A model generated the notes under the pieces. The model was not told the origin of the DNA. It saw nothing but the letters and a program-made list of their open reading frames with translations, and made no database searches. This document shows, piece by piece, positions 16,224-24,242 of a stretch of 47,943 nucleotides of DNA (the stretch's first letter is position 1; each line of letters opens with the position of its first letter). The position numbers and the translations under genes are program-made. The DNA is from Candidatus Coprenecus stercoripullorum (GTDB lineage Bacteria; Bacteroidota; Bacteroidia; Bacteroidales; UBA932), in the NCBI GenBank assembly GCA_018715745.1, contig DVLA01000040.1, forward strand, positions 1 through 47,943, read 5' to 3'.

Positions 16224-17495
16224 ATGTTGACTCTTAAACTTTTGAGAGAAAGACCCGATTTTGTGGTGGAAAGGCTCGCCGTAAAGAATTTCGATGCCTC
16301 CGCCATAGTCGGGAAGATATTGGAGCAGGACAGGCTCAGAAGGCAATATCAGACGGAACTTGATTCTACCCTGGCGGATCTCAAGGCTATGTCCAAAGAG
16401 ATAGGACGTTACATGAAGGAAGGGAAAAACGCCGAGGCCGAAGCTGCAAAGGCCGGGGTCGCCGCATTGAAAGAGCGTTCCAAGGATTTGGAAATCAAAA
16501 TGGAAGAATGCCAGAAGGCCCAGAACGAACTGTTGGTCCTTCTTCCCAATATTCCGGCAGACAATGTCCCGCCCGGAAAAAGCGCCGAGGACAATGTAGT
16601 AGTCCGTATGGGCGGCGAGATTCCCGACCTTCCTGAGAATGCGGTGCCGCACTGGGATCTTGCCTCCAGGTATTCGCTTATCGACTTCGATCTCGGAGTG
16701 AAGCTTACCGGAGCGGGATTCCCTGTCTACAAAGGCAGGGGCGCGAGGCTCCAGAGAGCGCTCATACAATATTTCCTGGACTTCAATACCAAGGCGGGAT
16801 ATCTTGAAATAGAGCCGCCGGTATTGGTTAACGAAGCCTCGGGTTTCGGTACGGGGCAGATACCGGACAAGGAAGGACAGATGTATTATGTCCCGCAGGA
16901 CAGATTCTATCTCGTACCTACGGCAGAGGTTCCGGTTACCAATATTTACAGGGACTGCATTCTTTCCGAATCGGATTTTCCGATCAAGATGACTGCCTAT
17001 ACCCCGTGTTTCAGGCGCGAGGCCGGCTCATACGGGAAAGACGTCAGGGGACTCAACAGGCTGCATCAGTTCGATAAAGTGGAAATCGTACAGATATCTT
17101 TGCCCGAGGCTTCGGAAAGGGCTCTCAATGAGATGGTACTGCATGTGGAGCGTTTGGTGAACTCACTCGATCTGCCTTATCGCATAGTAAGGCTTTGCGG
17201 AGGGGACATGAGCTTTACTTCCGCGATTACTTATGATTTTGAGGTGTATTCCGCCGCCCAGAAGAGATGGCTGGAGGTAAGCTCCGTGTCCAATTTCGCC
17301 TCGTATCAGGCAAACAGGCTGAAACTTAGATATAAGGATGCAGAGGGCAGGATATCTCCGGCGCATACCCTCAACGGAAGTTCGCTTGCATTGCCGAGGA
17401 TTCTTGCGGCATTGCTCGAGAACAACCAGACACCTGACGGGATATTGATTCCTAAAGTACTGCAGGAATATACAAGGTTCGTGAAAATCGACTGA
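16224..17495 (+). CDS. serS: Seryl-tRNA synthetase
   Basis: 423-residue class II synthetase charging tRNA-Ser. The N-terminal ~110 residues are the long antiparallel coiled-coil arm (QTELDSTLADLKAMSKEIGRYMKEGKNAEAEAAKA...) that holds the tRNA variable loop. The catalytic core shows motif 2 (FRREAGSYGKDVRGLNRLHQF) and motif 3 (NGSSLALPRILAALLENNQ), with the serine-pocket TAEVPVTN. Length is standard. A weak -7-like TAAAATTG lies at 16206-16213. ruvC follows after 7 bases. Confidence 0.97.
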   Translation: MLTLKLLRERPDFVVERLAVKNFDASAIVGKILEQDRLRRQYQTELDSTLADLKAMSKEIGRYMKEGKNAEAEAAKAGVAALKERSKDLEIKMEECQKAQNELLVLLPNIPADNVPPGKSAEDNVVVRMGGEIPDLPENAVPHWDLASRYSLIDFDLGVKLTGAGFPVYKGRGARLQRALIQYFLDFNTKAGYLEIEPPVLVNEASGFGTGQIPDKEGQMYYVPQDRFYLVPTAEVPVTNIYRDCILSESDFPIKMTAYTPCFRREAGSYGKDVRGLNRLHQFDKVEIVQISLPEASERALNEMVLHVERLVNSLDLPYRIVRLCGGDMSFTSAITYDFEVYSAAQKRWLEVSSVSNFASYQANRLKLRYKDAEGRISPAHTLNGSSLALPRILAALLENNQTPDGILIPKVLQEYTRFVKID

Positions 17496-17502
17496 ACTGG
17501 AT

Positions 17503-18060
17503 ATGGGGCCGGGACGGCGTATAATTCTGGGCGTGGACCCGGGTACCATGATACTCGGTTACTCCATCCTGTCGGTGGAAGGCCGGAATGCCGTCTGCAG
17601 GGATTTAGGAGTAGTGGACCTGAGAAAGGTCGGGGACCATTTCGAGAAACTGAGGACAATATACGGGAACATTACGGATATTATAGGGAAGTACAGGCCC
17701 GACGAACTGGCCGTAGAGGCTCCGTTTTACGGAAAGAACCCTCAGGTAATGCTGAAACTCGGCCGCGCACAGGGTGCCGCTATTTCGGCGGCTCTTGCTT
17801 CGGGCATGCCGGTGTATGAATATGCCCCCAGGAAGGTGAAAATGTCCGTCACCGGCAGGGGGGCAGCCTCGAAGGAACAGGTTGCGGCGATTCTTTCCAA
17901 GATATACGGCATGGAGTTCCAGGGTACATATCTGGATGCTACCGATGCGCTGGCGATTGCGACATGCCATTTCTATACTCTGTCGTCACCGCTTCCCGAG
18001 TCCTCAGCACATTCTTCCTGGGCGGCCTATGTCAAGGCCAATCCGTCGAAGATACGCTGA
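17503..18060 (+). CDS. ruvC: Holliday junction resolvase RuvC
   Basis: 185-residue RNase H-fold endonuclease that cleaves four-way junctions with RuvAB. The four acidic catalytic residues are visible: D12 (GVDPG), E72 (VEAPFYGKNP), D145 and D148 (LDATDALAIA). A short C-terminal tail (about residues 155-185) is of low similarity. It follows serS by 7 bases and is probably co-transcribed. Confidence 0.94.
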   Translation: MGPGRRIILGVDPGTMILGYSILSVEGRNAVCRDLGVVDLRKVGDHFEKLRTIYGNITDIIGKYRPDELAVEAPFYGKNPQVMLKLGRAQGAAISAALASGMPVYEYAPRKVKMSVTGRGAASKEQVAAILSKIYGMEFQGTYLDATDALAIATCHFYTLSSPLPESSAHSSWAAYVKANPSKIR

Positions 18061-18090
18061 AATAAAAAACCGCACTTGCCTTAAACCTTT

Positions 18091-18114
18091 TACCTTTGGG
18101 ACTGTCTAATTTTG
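18091..18114 (+). promoter_or_regulatory. Two overlapping candidate -7 elements before the barrel gene
   Basis: TACCTTTG (18091-18098) and TAATTTTG (18107-18114) both match TAnnTTTG in the 87-bp gap after ruvC. Neither has a well-placed TTTG at -33, so which is used is unclear. Confidence 0.35.
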
Positions 18115-18147
18115 AGTAATACGTGGAAGAGTAATAGAAGACAGAAG

Positions 18148-21000
18148 ATGGATTCCATACGCAGACTGCTGGCGGTTGCAGCAATTGTATTGTCATTTTT
18201 ACCCTGCGCCTTTGCCCAGGAATTGTCTACAGTCAAGGTCAGGATTATTGATTCCCTTACAAGCGAGCCGTTGCCCGATGTTACCGTTTATGTCTCCATG
18301 GACGGTACTGTCAAAGGAGCATACTATACCATGACGGGTGATGACGGTATTGCCAGCATATCCGGAGTCCTTTCCGGGCGCTATGTTCTTGTCGCGAGCC
18401 TTATGGGCTTTTTCACGAAAAATATTCCCGTTACCGTAAAGTCTCCCGCTACGGACGCGGGGACCCTGCGTATGCGAGAGGATATGCAGCTTCTGGCCGA
18501 GGCGGTTGTGGAGGCCGTAGGAAATCCCGTGGTAGTAAAGAAGGACACGGTGGAATATACGGCGGCATCATTCAAGACTACCGACAATGACATGCTGGAA
18601 GACCTTCTGAAGAAGATGCCGGGTATGGAGGTGGACAGCGACGGCAATATAACGGCCAACGGGGAGACGATAACAAAAATCAAGATAGATGGCAAGGAAT
18701 TCTTTCTGGACGACCCGCAGCTTGCCTCGAAGAATATCCCCGCAAAAATTATCGAGAAAGTCAGGCTCGTGGAGGAAAAGTCCGAACAGGCAAAATTCAC
18801 CGGAATAGACGACGGCGAAGAGGAGACGATAATAGACCTGAGTATAAAGTCGGGAATGCTTGATGCGTGGTTCGGCAATGTCACCGGTGGGGGCGGGCAC
18901 GACCTGCTTACTTCGGAGCATGAAGGGCGTTATCAGGGGTCTGCCATGGTAGGGCGTTTTACTGACAAGTCCCAGATAAGCTTTATCGCCAACGGGAACA
19001 ATACAAATAACCGCGGTTTTCAGGACATGGCCGGTGAGATGATGCAGAGCATGCGTTCTGCAGGCGGTGGCGGGGGAATGAGGGGGATGCCCGGAATGGG
19101 CCCCGGCATGTTCGGCGGGAACATCGGAATCACGACCTCGTGGATGGCAGGGGTCAATGCCAATACGTATCTTCAGAATGACGACGAGAAGGAACTCGGG
19201 GGCAACTATCTGTACAGCGGTTCCGACAGGAATGTAGTTGAAAATAGTGTCAGAACGACATTCCTCGATGATACCCAGAGCCTTATAACCCGCAACAACA
19301 GTGAGGGAATGACTTTCAACGACGGCCACAGGGCCGGGCTCGAGCTGGACTATAAATTCAATGACAATACTTCCATTTTCTTCCGTCCGAGTTTTATGTA
19401 CGGAAGGGGCCGTTTTGACGAAACGACTTCCTACAGTTCCGACAACTCCGTAACCGGCAAGGTGAATGATGGTTACAGCGAGGCTGCCGGCGACAACCGA
19501 TCATGGAGGACGAGGGGTATGTTCCTTCTGCGGCAAAGGATAGGGAAGGCAAAGGGGAGGACGGTATCGCTTTTCATGAACTACAACCTGTCCAACAGTT
19601 TCCTCAATGGAACAAACTATTCCGTGACAAATTCTTATGAAGACAATACGCAGACAGGCTCTACGGTCGTAGACCAGCGCTACAACCAGAAGGACGAAAC
19701 TTATTCGGTATCCGCCAACCTTACCTATACCGAACCGTTGGGGAAAAATTATTTCCTTATGGCCTCATACCGTTACTCCTGGAACAGAAATGAATCGGAG
19801 AAGCTTACGTACGATGTCCCTACGGGGAATCTGGATACGGACTATTCGAACAGGATGAGCAATACCTTCATGAACCACAACATGCAGCTGAATTTCATGA
19901 AGCAGGAGGAAAAGTACAATATACAGGTGGGTTTCAGCGCCCAACCGGCCACTACCGAGACGCTGGCTACTCTCGGGGCAGAGAGGGACACTTCCTATAC
20001 CGTATGGAATTTCGCCCCCTCGGCCCGTTTTGACTACCGTTTCTCCGACAACAACTTTATCAGGATAACCTATCGCGGAAGAACGGAAGAACCGTCCATA
20101 AACCAGTTGATGCCGGTACCGGATAATTCGGACCCGCTGTACGTGTCGCTCGGCAACCCCTCCCTCAACCCCGAGTTTTCCCATCGTATCAGGGCCGATT
20201 ACAGATATACGAACATGAAGAATTTCACGTCGTTGAATGTAAGGATGCGTTTCGACTATGTGAAGGATGACATAATAAACGCCAACTGGTACGATGCCGC
20301 AGGAGTACAGTATACCGTCCCCGTAAATTCCGCCAAATCGACCTTCAGCGGAAATATGATGCTGATGTTCAATACTCCGCTCGGACGCTCCACATCAAAG
20401 TTCTCCATGATGTCATTTACGAGGCTTTCAATGTCGAGCAATCTTACCTATACTGCCGAGGGTACGGACGCTACGACATTCGAAGAGGTCAGGGACTATC
20501 TTATAGGGGGACGCACCACCTCACTTACGGCCATGGAAAACCTGACATTCGTATATCGCGACAAATGGGTAGAGGCGAGACTCGGTGCGAGGGCTTCATA
20601 CCAGAAAGCCTGGTATGAGATCAGCTCCCAGGCCCGTTCGGATACGTGGAACAATGCGGTCTTTGCGGATGTTACGGCAACATTGCCCTGGGGAATGGAA
20701 ATCAGGACGGATGGCAGGTACAATTATTATATAGGCTATGACGCGGGATACGGGGAACCGTCGTTTACATGGAATGCGGAAATATCGCAGCTTTTCTTTA
20801 AGAAGAAAATGACCCTCAGGTTCAAAGTCTACGACATACTAAACCAGGCCAAGAACAACTACCGCATCAACAGTGACAATTATGTCCAGGACGTGTATAA
20901 CAATACGCTCGGCCAGTATTTCATAATAAGCCTCACTTACCGTTTCGGGAATTTTGATAATATGGCAAAGGGAAGAAGACCCGGGCCCCCGCACCGTTAG
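18148..21000 (+). CDS. Large outer membrane beta-barrel protein, TonB-receptor-like with carboxypeptidase-regulatory domain
   Basis: 950 residues from the ATG at 18148; the frame stays open upstream to a TTG at 18112, which would break up the signal peptide. The signal peptide ends ...PCAFA-Q. Residues ~28-110 are a CarboxypepD_reg-like beta-sandwich (VRIIDSLTSEPLPDVTVYV). Residues ~115-245 are a plug-like segment (DNDMLEDLLKKMPGMEVDSDG, KIDGKEFF). The remainder is a barrel of alternating aromatic strands ending in LTYRFGNF. A Gly/Met-rich stretch lies near residues 300-325 (GGGGGMRGMPGMGPGMFGG). No classic TonB box or SusC signature is seen and no SusD follows. Substrate unknown. Its stop codon overlaps that of convergent rluD. 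Confidence 0.82.
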   Translation: MDSIRRLLAVAAIVLSFLPCAFAQELSTVKVRIIDSLTSEPLPDVTVYVSMDGTVKGAYYTMTGDDGIASISGVLSGRYVLVASLMGFFTKNIPVTVKSPATDAGTLRMREDMQLLAEAVVEAVGNPVVVKKDTVEYTAASFKTTDNDMLEDLLKKMPGMEVDSDGNITANGETITKIKIDGKEFFLDDPQLASKNIPAKIIEKVRLVEEKSEQAKFTGIDDGEEETIIDLSIKSGMLDAWFGNVTGGGGHDLLTSEHEGRYQGSAMVGRFTDKSQISFIANGNNTNNRGFQDMAGEMMQSMRSAGGGGGMRGMPGMGPGMFGGNIGITTSWMAGVNANTYLQNDDEKELGGNYLYSGSDRNVVENSVRTTFLDDTQSLITRNNSEGMTFNDGHRAGLELDYKFNDNTSIFFRPSFMYGRGRFDETTSYSSDNSVTGKVNDGYSEAAGDNRSWRTRGMFLLRQRIGKAKGRTVSLFMNYNLSNSFLNGTNYSVTNSYEDNTQTGSTVVDQRYNQKDETYSVSANLTYTEPLGKNYFLMASYRYSWNRNESEKLTYDVPTGNLDTDYSNRMSNTFMNHNMQLNFMKQEEKYNIQVGFSAQPATTETLATLGAERDTSYTVWNFAPSARFDYRFSDNNFIRITYRGRTEEPSINQLMPVPDNSDPLYVSLGNPSLNPEFSHRIRADYRYTNMKNFTSLNVRMRFDYVKDDIINANWYDAAGVQYTVPVNSAKSTFSGNMMLMFNTPLGRSTSKFSMMSFTRLSMSSNLTYTAEGTDATTFEEVRDYLIGGRTTSLTAMENLTFVYRDKWVEARLGARASYQKAWYEISSQARSDTWNNAVFADVTATLPWGMEIRTDGRYNYYIGYDAGYGEPSFTWNAEISQLFFKKKMTLRFKVYDILNQAKNNYRINSDNYVQDVYNNTLGQYFIISLTYRFGNFDNMAKGRRPGPPHR

Positions 21001-22064
21001 TCCTTTCTGTTTGAAGTGAATTTTTCGAACTTCCCGATGAGCGCCTGCATGTCGTCAGGCAATTCGCTTTCGACTACTATCTTTTTTCCTGTTTTGGGAT
21101 GTATGAAGCCTATGGTACGTGCATGCAGGCCCTGCCGCGGCAGGACTGTAAAGCAATTGTCTATGAATTGCCGGTATTTCGAGTAGAGCGTACCTTTGAG
21201 AATCCTGTCACCGCCATACCTTTCATCGTTGAAAAGCGGATGCCCTATGTGGTTCATGTGTACCCTTATCTGATGGGTTCGCCCTGTTTCGAGGATGCAC
21301 TCCACCACGGTAATGTAACCGAAACGGCGCAGGACCCTGTAATGCGTTACGGCATGTTTGCCACCGGTGCCTTCCTCATATACCTTGAAACGGAGCCTGT
21401 CGTTGGGGTCGCGGCCTATGTCGCCGGTAACAGTTCCCTCATCCTGCTCCATGTCCCCCCATACGATGGCTATGTATTTTCTTTCTATCGTGTGGTTGAA
21501 GAACTGTGCGGCGAGGCTTGCCTGGGCTTCATCGTTCTTTGCTATTACAAGCGTCCCGGAAGTATCCTTGTCGATACGGTGTACCAATATTCCCATCCTG
21601 TCGTCTTCTCCATCCGGTCCCTGTGAGCGTCCGAGATAATACGCCAGGCCGTTCAGCAGTGTCCCGGTGTAATGCCCGTGGCCGGGATGCACGACAAGGC
21701 CGGCAGGTTTGTTCACTACCATGACGTCCTCGTCTTCATAGCGTATGTCCAACGGAATTTTTTCAGGAATAATCTCTACGCCCCTTCTCCGGTACGGCAA
21801 AAGTATCGTAATGGTCTCGCCGGGCTTTATCTTGTAATTCGCTTTGGCCGGCCTGCCGTCGACCATTACGTATCCTGCATCAATGGCCTGTTGTATCCTG
21901 TTTCTTGACGTACCTTCGATATGCGTCGAGAGATACCTGTCCAGCCTTACGGGAGACTGTCCCTTGTCTGTCGCAAGCCGGAAATGTTCGAACAGTTCAG
22001 GCTGATCTTCGTCTTCGTACTCAGAGGACAGTGTCAATTGGTTCTGCGGTTGCTGTAGTGTCAT
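20997..22064 (-). CDS. rluD: RluA-family 23S rRNA pseudouridine synthase (RluD-like)
   Basis: 355 residues from the Met at 22064; an upstream in-frame start at 22133 lies well inside the preceding gene and adds no conserved sequence. Residues ~38-85 form an S4 RNA-binding domain (VRLDRYLSTHIEGTSRNRIQQAI). The catalytic motif HRIDKDTSGTLVIAKND contains D165. ETGRTHQIRVHMNHIGHPLFND completes the RluA-family signature. It likely makes pseudouridines in helix 69 of 23S rRNA, by analogy with RluD. It overlaps the PASTA gene by 44 bases, a neighbour pairing that recurs in Bacteroidota. Confidence 0.92.
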   Translation of the reverse strand: MTLQQPQNQLTLSSEYEDEDQPELFEHFRLATDKGQSPVRLDRYLSTHIEGTSRNRIQQAIDAGYVMVDGRPAKANYKIKPGETITILLPYRRRGVEIIPEKIPLDIRYEDEDVMVVNKPAGLVVHPGHGHYTGTLLNGLAYYLGRSQGPDGEDDRMGILVHRIDKDTSGTLVIAKNDEAQASLAAQFFNHTIERKYIAIVWGDMEQDEGTVTGDIGRDPNDRLRFKVYEEGTGGKHAVTHYRVLRRFGYITVVECILETGRTHQIRVHMNHIGHPLFNDERYGGDRILKGTLYSKYRQFIDNCFTVLPRQGLHARTIGFIHPKTGKKIVVESELPDDMQALIGKFEKFTSNRKD

Positions 22065-22851
22065 AGAGTACTGATAAAGTGTTCTCGTCCCTGGACAGGT
22101 AAATGGAAACGGGTGTACCCATAAGTACGGCAATCGAGTCCGATGGCTCCGGGAACTGCCTGTAGACTATCGCTTCAAGTGAATCGGAATATGTCGATAC
22201 GGAACTGTCGAATCCCGTATGGTAGACATTCAGCGAGTTGTCGTACAGGATGTCTTTTGCCATCTGGAACTTGTATCCCAGCACGGAGGGAACGAAAGTA
22301 TGCTGATTGTCAGGGTTCATGCCCAGTACCAGATCTATCCTGGTATCGCTGTCCACTTTTGTGCCGGGGGCTATGTCTTCGCCGCGGAACTGTTGGGCGA
22401 GTACATTGTTCGTAGCCATATCCTCTACGTACACCAGCCGTCCTATCGACAACCCCTGGGAAGCAAGCTCGGTACGGGCCTGCCTTAACGAGTAGCCGAT
22501 TAGGGATGGCATCTCCACCTGTCTTGGAAGGACGGAGTTTATTACGAGAAGTATTCTCCTGTTCTTTTTTACTTTGCTTCCTGGAGCGGGGTTTTGCCGT
22601 GAGATGGTGCCCCTTTCCATCCCCCTGATATATACCGAATCAGATACTTCCAGCCTCAGTTCCGCCTTGCCCGTGGCTGCTTCGGCCTGAGGCAGGCTCA
22701 TCCCGGTAAAGTCGGGAACGGTAAACTCCTGATTGTGCCTCGTGACGATTCTGAGTCCGAAATAAATGATGGCAAAAAGCAGTGCAAGAATAATTATTAT
22801 AAACGCAATGTTCAGCAGAACAGGATGTTTTCTTCTTACCGGCATCTTCAA
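22021..22851 (-). CDS. Membrane-anchored PASTA-domain protein without kinase
   Basis: 276 residues: a short basic cytoplasmic N-terminus, one membrane helix (about 14-34, NIAFIIIILALLFAIIYFGL), then three PASTA repeats outside the membrane (about 42-107, VPDFTGMSLPQAEAATG; 111-180, MPSLIGYSLRQARTELASQG; 187-255, VPSVLGYKFQMAKDIL). PASTA domains in Gram-positive Ser/Thr kinases and PBPs bind muropeptide or dimerise. No kinase or transpeptidase domain is present here. It is translated with rluD through a long overlap. Start could also be the Met two codons later. Likely an envelope sensor or cell-wall-associated factor; function not established. Confidence 0.85.
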   Translation of the reverse strand: MKMPVRRKHPVLLNIAFIIIILALLFAIIYFGLRIVTRHNQEFTVPDFTGMSLPQAEAATGKAELRLEVSDSVYIRGMERGTISRQNPAPGSKVKKNRRILLVINSVLPRQVEMPSLIGYSLRQARTELASQGLSIGRLVYVEDMATNNVLAQQFRGEDIAPGTKVDSDTRIDLVLGMNPDNQHTFVPSVLGYKFQMAKDILYDNSLNVYHTGFDSSVSTYSDSLEAIVYRQFPEPSDSIAVLMGTPVSIYLSRDENTLSVLYDTTATAEPIDTVL

Positions 22852-22864
22852 TGATTTTATCAGG

Positions 22865-22872
22865 CAAATATA
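22865..22872 (-). promoter_or_regulatory. Candidate -7 element for the PASTA-rluD unit
   Basis: TATATTTG on the minus strand lies 13 bases before the PASTA start. The same 13-bp sequence containing it recurs at 22948-22960. The -33 position has TTTC rather than TTTG. Confidence 0.4.
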
Positions 22873-22977
22873 CGCAGAAACCGAGAGTAATGAAAATGAA
22901 CTTGTTCAATTTTCATTACCGAGGTGCTACAGTATATGTGACGAAGTCAAATATACGCAGCAGTATATGTGACGAAG
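22865..22977. repeat. Cluster of short direct and inverted repeats between the WYL and PASTA genes
   Basis: A 13-bp direct repeat (CAAATATACGCAG) occurs at 22865-22877 and 22948-22960. A 17-bp direct repeat (CAGTATATGTGACGAAG) occurs at 22930-22946 and 22961-22977. A dyad with 15-bp arms and one bulged base lies at 22887-22919. TCAAATATAC (22947-22956) and GTATATGTGA (22963-22972) form a further inverted repeat with one mismatch. The 148-bp gap holds nothing else recognisable. Confidence 0.75.
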
Positions 22978-22999
22978 CCGGATTAAGCAGAAATAAAAC

Positions 23000-23899
23000 T
23001 CATCCTCTTTCAAGAATGGCAGCGGCATGCATTCTTATCCTGTCTCTCAGGTGGGCAGGGGAAAGCACCTCCACTTCGCATCCGTGCGAAAGGATCTCCT
23101 GGATGAAGTCGTATGTAGGGGAAAGCCGGTAGCGGAAAACCGAATATTCTTCCTCCGTTTCCGACTCTTCCTGGGAGTGGTGCAGGGGTAAGGTCCGGAA
23201 ATATTCCCTCTGTGTCCCGAAAACTTTAAGTGTCACCGTCTCCGGAGGGCATCCGTCTTCCTTGATAATGCCGAAACTGTTGCGGAAATACTCTTCGGGG
23301 TCAAAGTCATTCGGATAGACAAAGGTCTTTCCAGTCTGCTTCAGGCCGATAAACCTGTCCAAAGCATAGATTCTTAAGGCGTCTTTCCGGACGTTTCTGG
23401 CTATCAGATACCACCGCTGGCGGAAGACCTTGACAAAATACGGTTCGACTTCCGTAGTATACTTGTCCTGCCGCCAGAAACTTTTATACTGTAACTCCAT
23501 TACCTTGCCGTCCCGCATTGCCTCTATCAACGCAGAGAGGAACTTTTGCCCGGACGGAATCTGTTCGAAAATGATACGGCGTTTCAGCTGGTGGCTTTCG
23601 TTTATAATGTTGTTTACGGCGAAAGTATTCAGCAGCCATGTCCGTATGCCGCCTTTACGCAAGTCATCGATATTTTCGATATAGTACCGGTATCCGTTTT
23701 TCCTGTCGCATACGATATTTATGTCGAAAATTTCTTCAATGGCCTTTCTGTGGTTGTGGAAAGTTTTCAAAGGCAGGCCCTCTCCGTAACTCATGCTGTT
23801 GCGCATCCATTTCCCGTTGATTTCCTCGAATGTAATGCCGTCAGCCTGATAAATGGTGTCCACCAGCCAGATATATCTGTTGAATAAGTCCTTAGCCAT
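23000..23899 (-). CDS. WYL-domain transcriptional regulator
   Basis: 299 residues from the Met at 23899; a longer in-frame start at 23929 adds ten residues. The N-terminal ~80 residues are helical (RYIWLVDTIYQADGITFEEINGKW) and resemble the winged-helix DNA-binding part of WYL regulators. Residues ~135-215 are the WYL domain, with RWYLIARNVRKDALRIYALDR carrying the WYL motif and ligand-contact arginines. The C-terminus is the WCX-type extension. WYL proteins sense nucleic acid or nucleotide ligands and often control defence or DNA-damage genes; no such gene adjoins it. A GC-rich inverted repeat precedes it and a repeat cluster follows it. Confidence 0.85.
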   Translation of the reverse strand: MAKDLFNRYIWLVDTIYQADGITFEEINGKWMRNSMSYGEGLPLKTFHNHRKAIEEIFDINIVCDRKNGYRYYIENIDDLRKGGIRTWLLNTFAVNNIINESHQLKRRIIFEQIPSGQKFLSALIEAMRDGKVMELQYKSFWRQDKYTTEVEPYFVKVFRQRWYLIARNVRKDALRIYALDRFIGLKQTGKTFVYPNDFDPEEYFRNSFGIIKEDGCPPETVTLKVFGTQREYFRTLPLHHSQEESETEEEYSVFRYRLSPTYDFIQEILSHGCEVEVLSPAHLRDRIRMHAAAILERG

Positions 23900-23917
23900 A
23901 TTTTCTCCGATGCAGTA

Positions 23918-23971
23918 CCCGGGCCGCACCCTCTTTCCCGAACCGGACAGAACTTATACAGCCGGCCCGGG
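23918..23971. repeat. GC-rich 9-bp inverted repeat upstream of the WYL gene
   Basis: CCCGGGCCG at 23918-23926 and CGGCCCGGG at 23963-23971 are perfect complements with a 36-bp spacer, starting 19 bp before the WYL start codon. It may be an operator or a leader hairpin. Confidence 0.55.
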
Positions 23972-24000
23972 ACTCATCTTGCCCCGCATAAACAAGGAAA

Positions 24001-24026
24001 GCGACTAAAAATCGCTTTTTAGTCGC
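24001..24026 (-). terminator. Terminator after rpmH
   Basis: A perfect 11-bp stem (24001-24011 with 24016-24026) has a 4-base loop. Read on the minus strand it is followed by TTTCCTTGTTT, so it probably ends the rpmH transcript before the WYL gene. Confidence 0.65.
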
Positions 24027-24068
24027 CCTCTAAATCTTCCGCTAATCCAAAGCGCCGTTCAGGAGAGG

Positions 24069-24221
24069 CTAAAACCTGTCTTCTGAAGACACTGTCAGTT
24101 TCTTACGGCCATGACGGCGGCGTGCCGCAAGGACGCGGCGGCCATTCGGGGTAGACATGCGCTCGCGGAAACCGTGTTTGTTGCGGCGTTTACGCTGAGA
24201 TGGTTGGAAAGTGCGTTTCAT
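24069..24221 (-). CDS. rpmH: 50S ribosomal protein L34
   Basis: 50-residue very basic protein, [20 protein letters not shown] followed by [21 protein letters not shown], the textbook L34 sequence. It starts at 24221, 21 bases after the rsmG stop, and has its own well-formed promoter inside the end of rsmG. In many bacteria rpmH lies near the origin with dnaA and rnpA; here it is beside rsmG without them. Confidence 0.96.
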   Translation of the reverse strand: MKRTFQPSQRKRRNKHGFRERMSTPNGRRVLAARRRHGRKKLTVSSEDRF

Positions 24222-24242
24222 ATATTATCTTTTTATTTTCCG

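Noticed and set aside
18112-18147. TTG start twelve codons upstream for the large barrel gene
   Set aside because: It overlaps a promoter-like element and places polar residues before the signal peptide; the ATG at 18148 gives a normal signal.
22865-22977. CRISPR-like array
   Set aside because: Only two copies each of two different short repeats, with unequal spacing and no cas genes.
23000-23899. WYL regulator as the marker of a nearby defence island
   Set aside because: WYL proteins often sit at such islands, but the neighbours are rpmH, rsmG, a PASTA protein and rluD, all housekeeping or envelope genes.
24001-24026. Attachment site or mobile element end
   Set aside because: The perfect palindrome is short, lies just after rpmH and is followed by a T-rich tract on the minus strand, so a terminator explains it.
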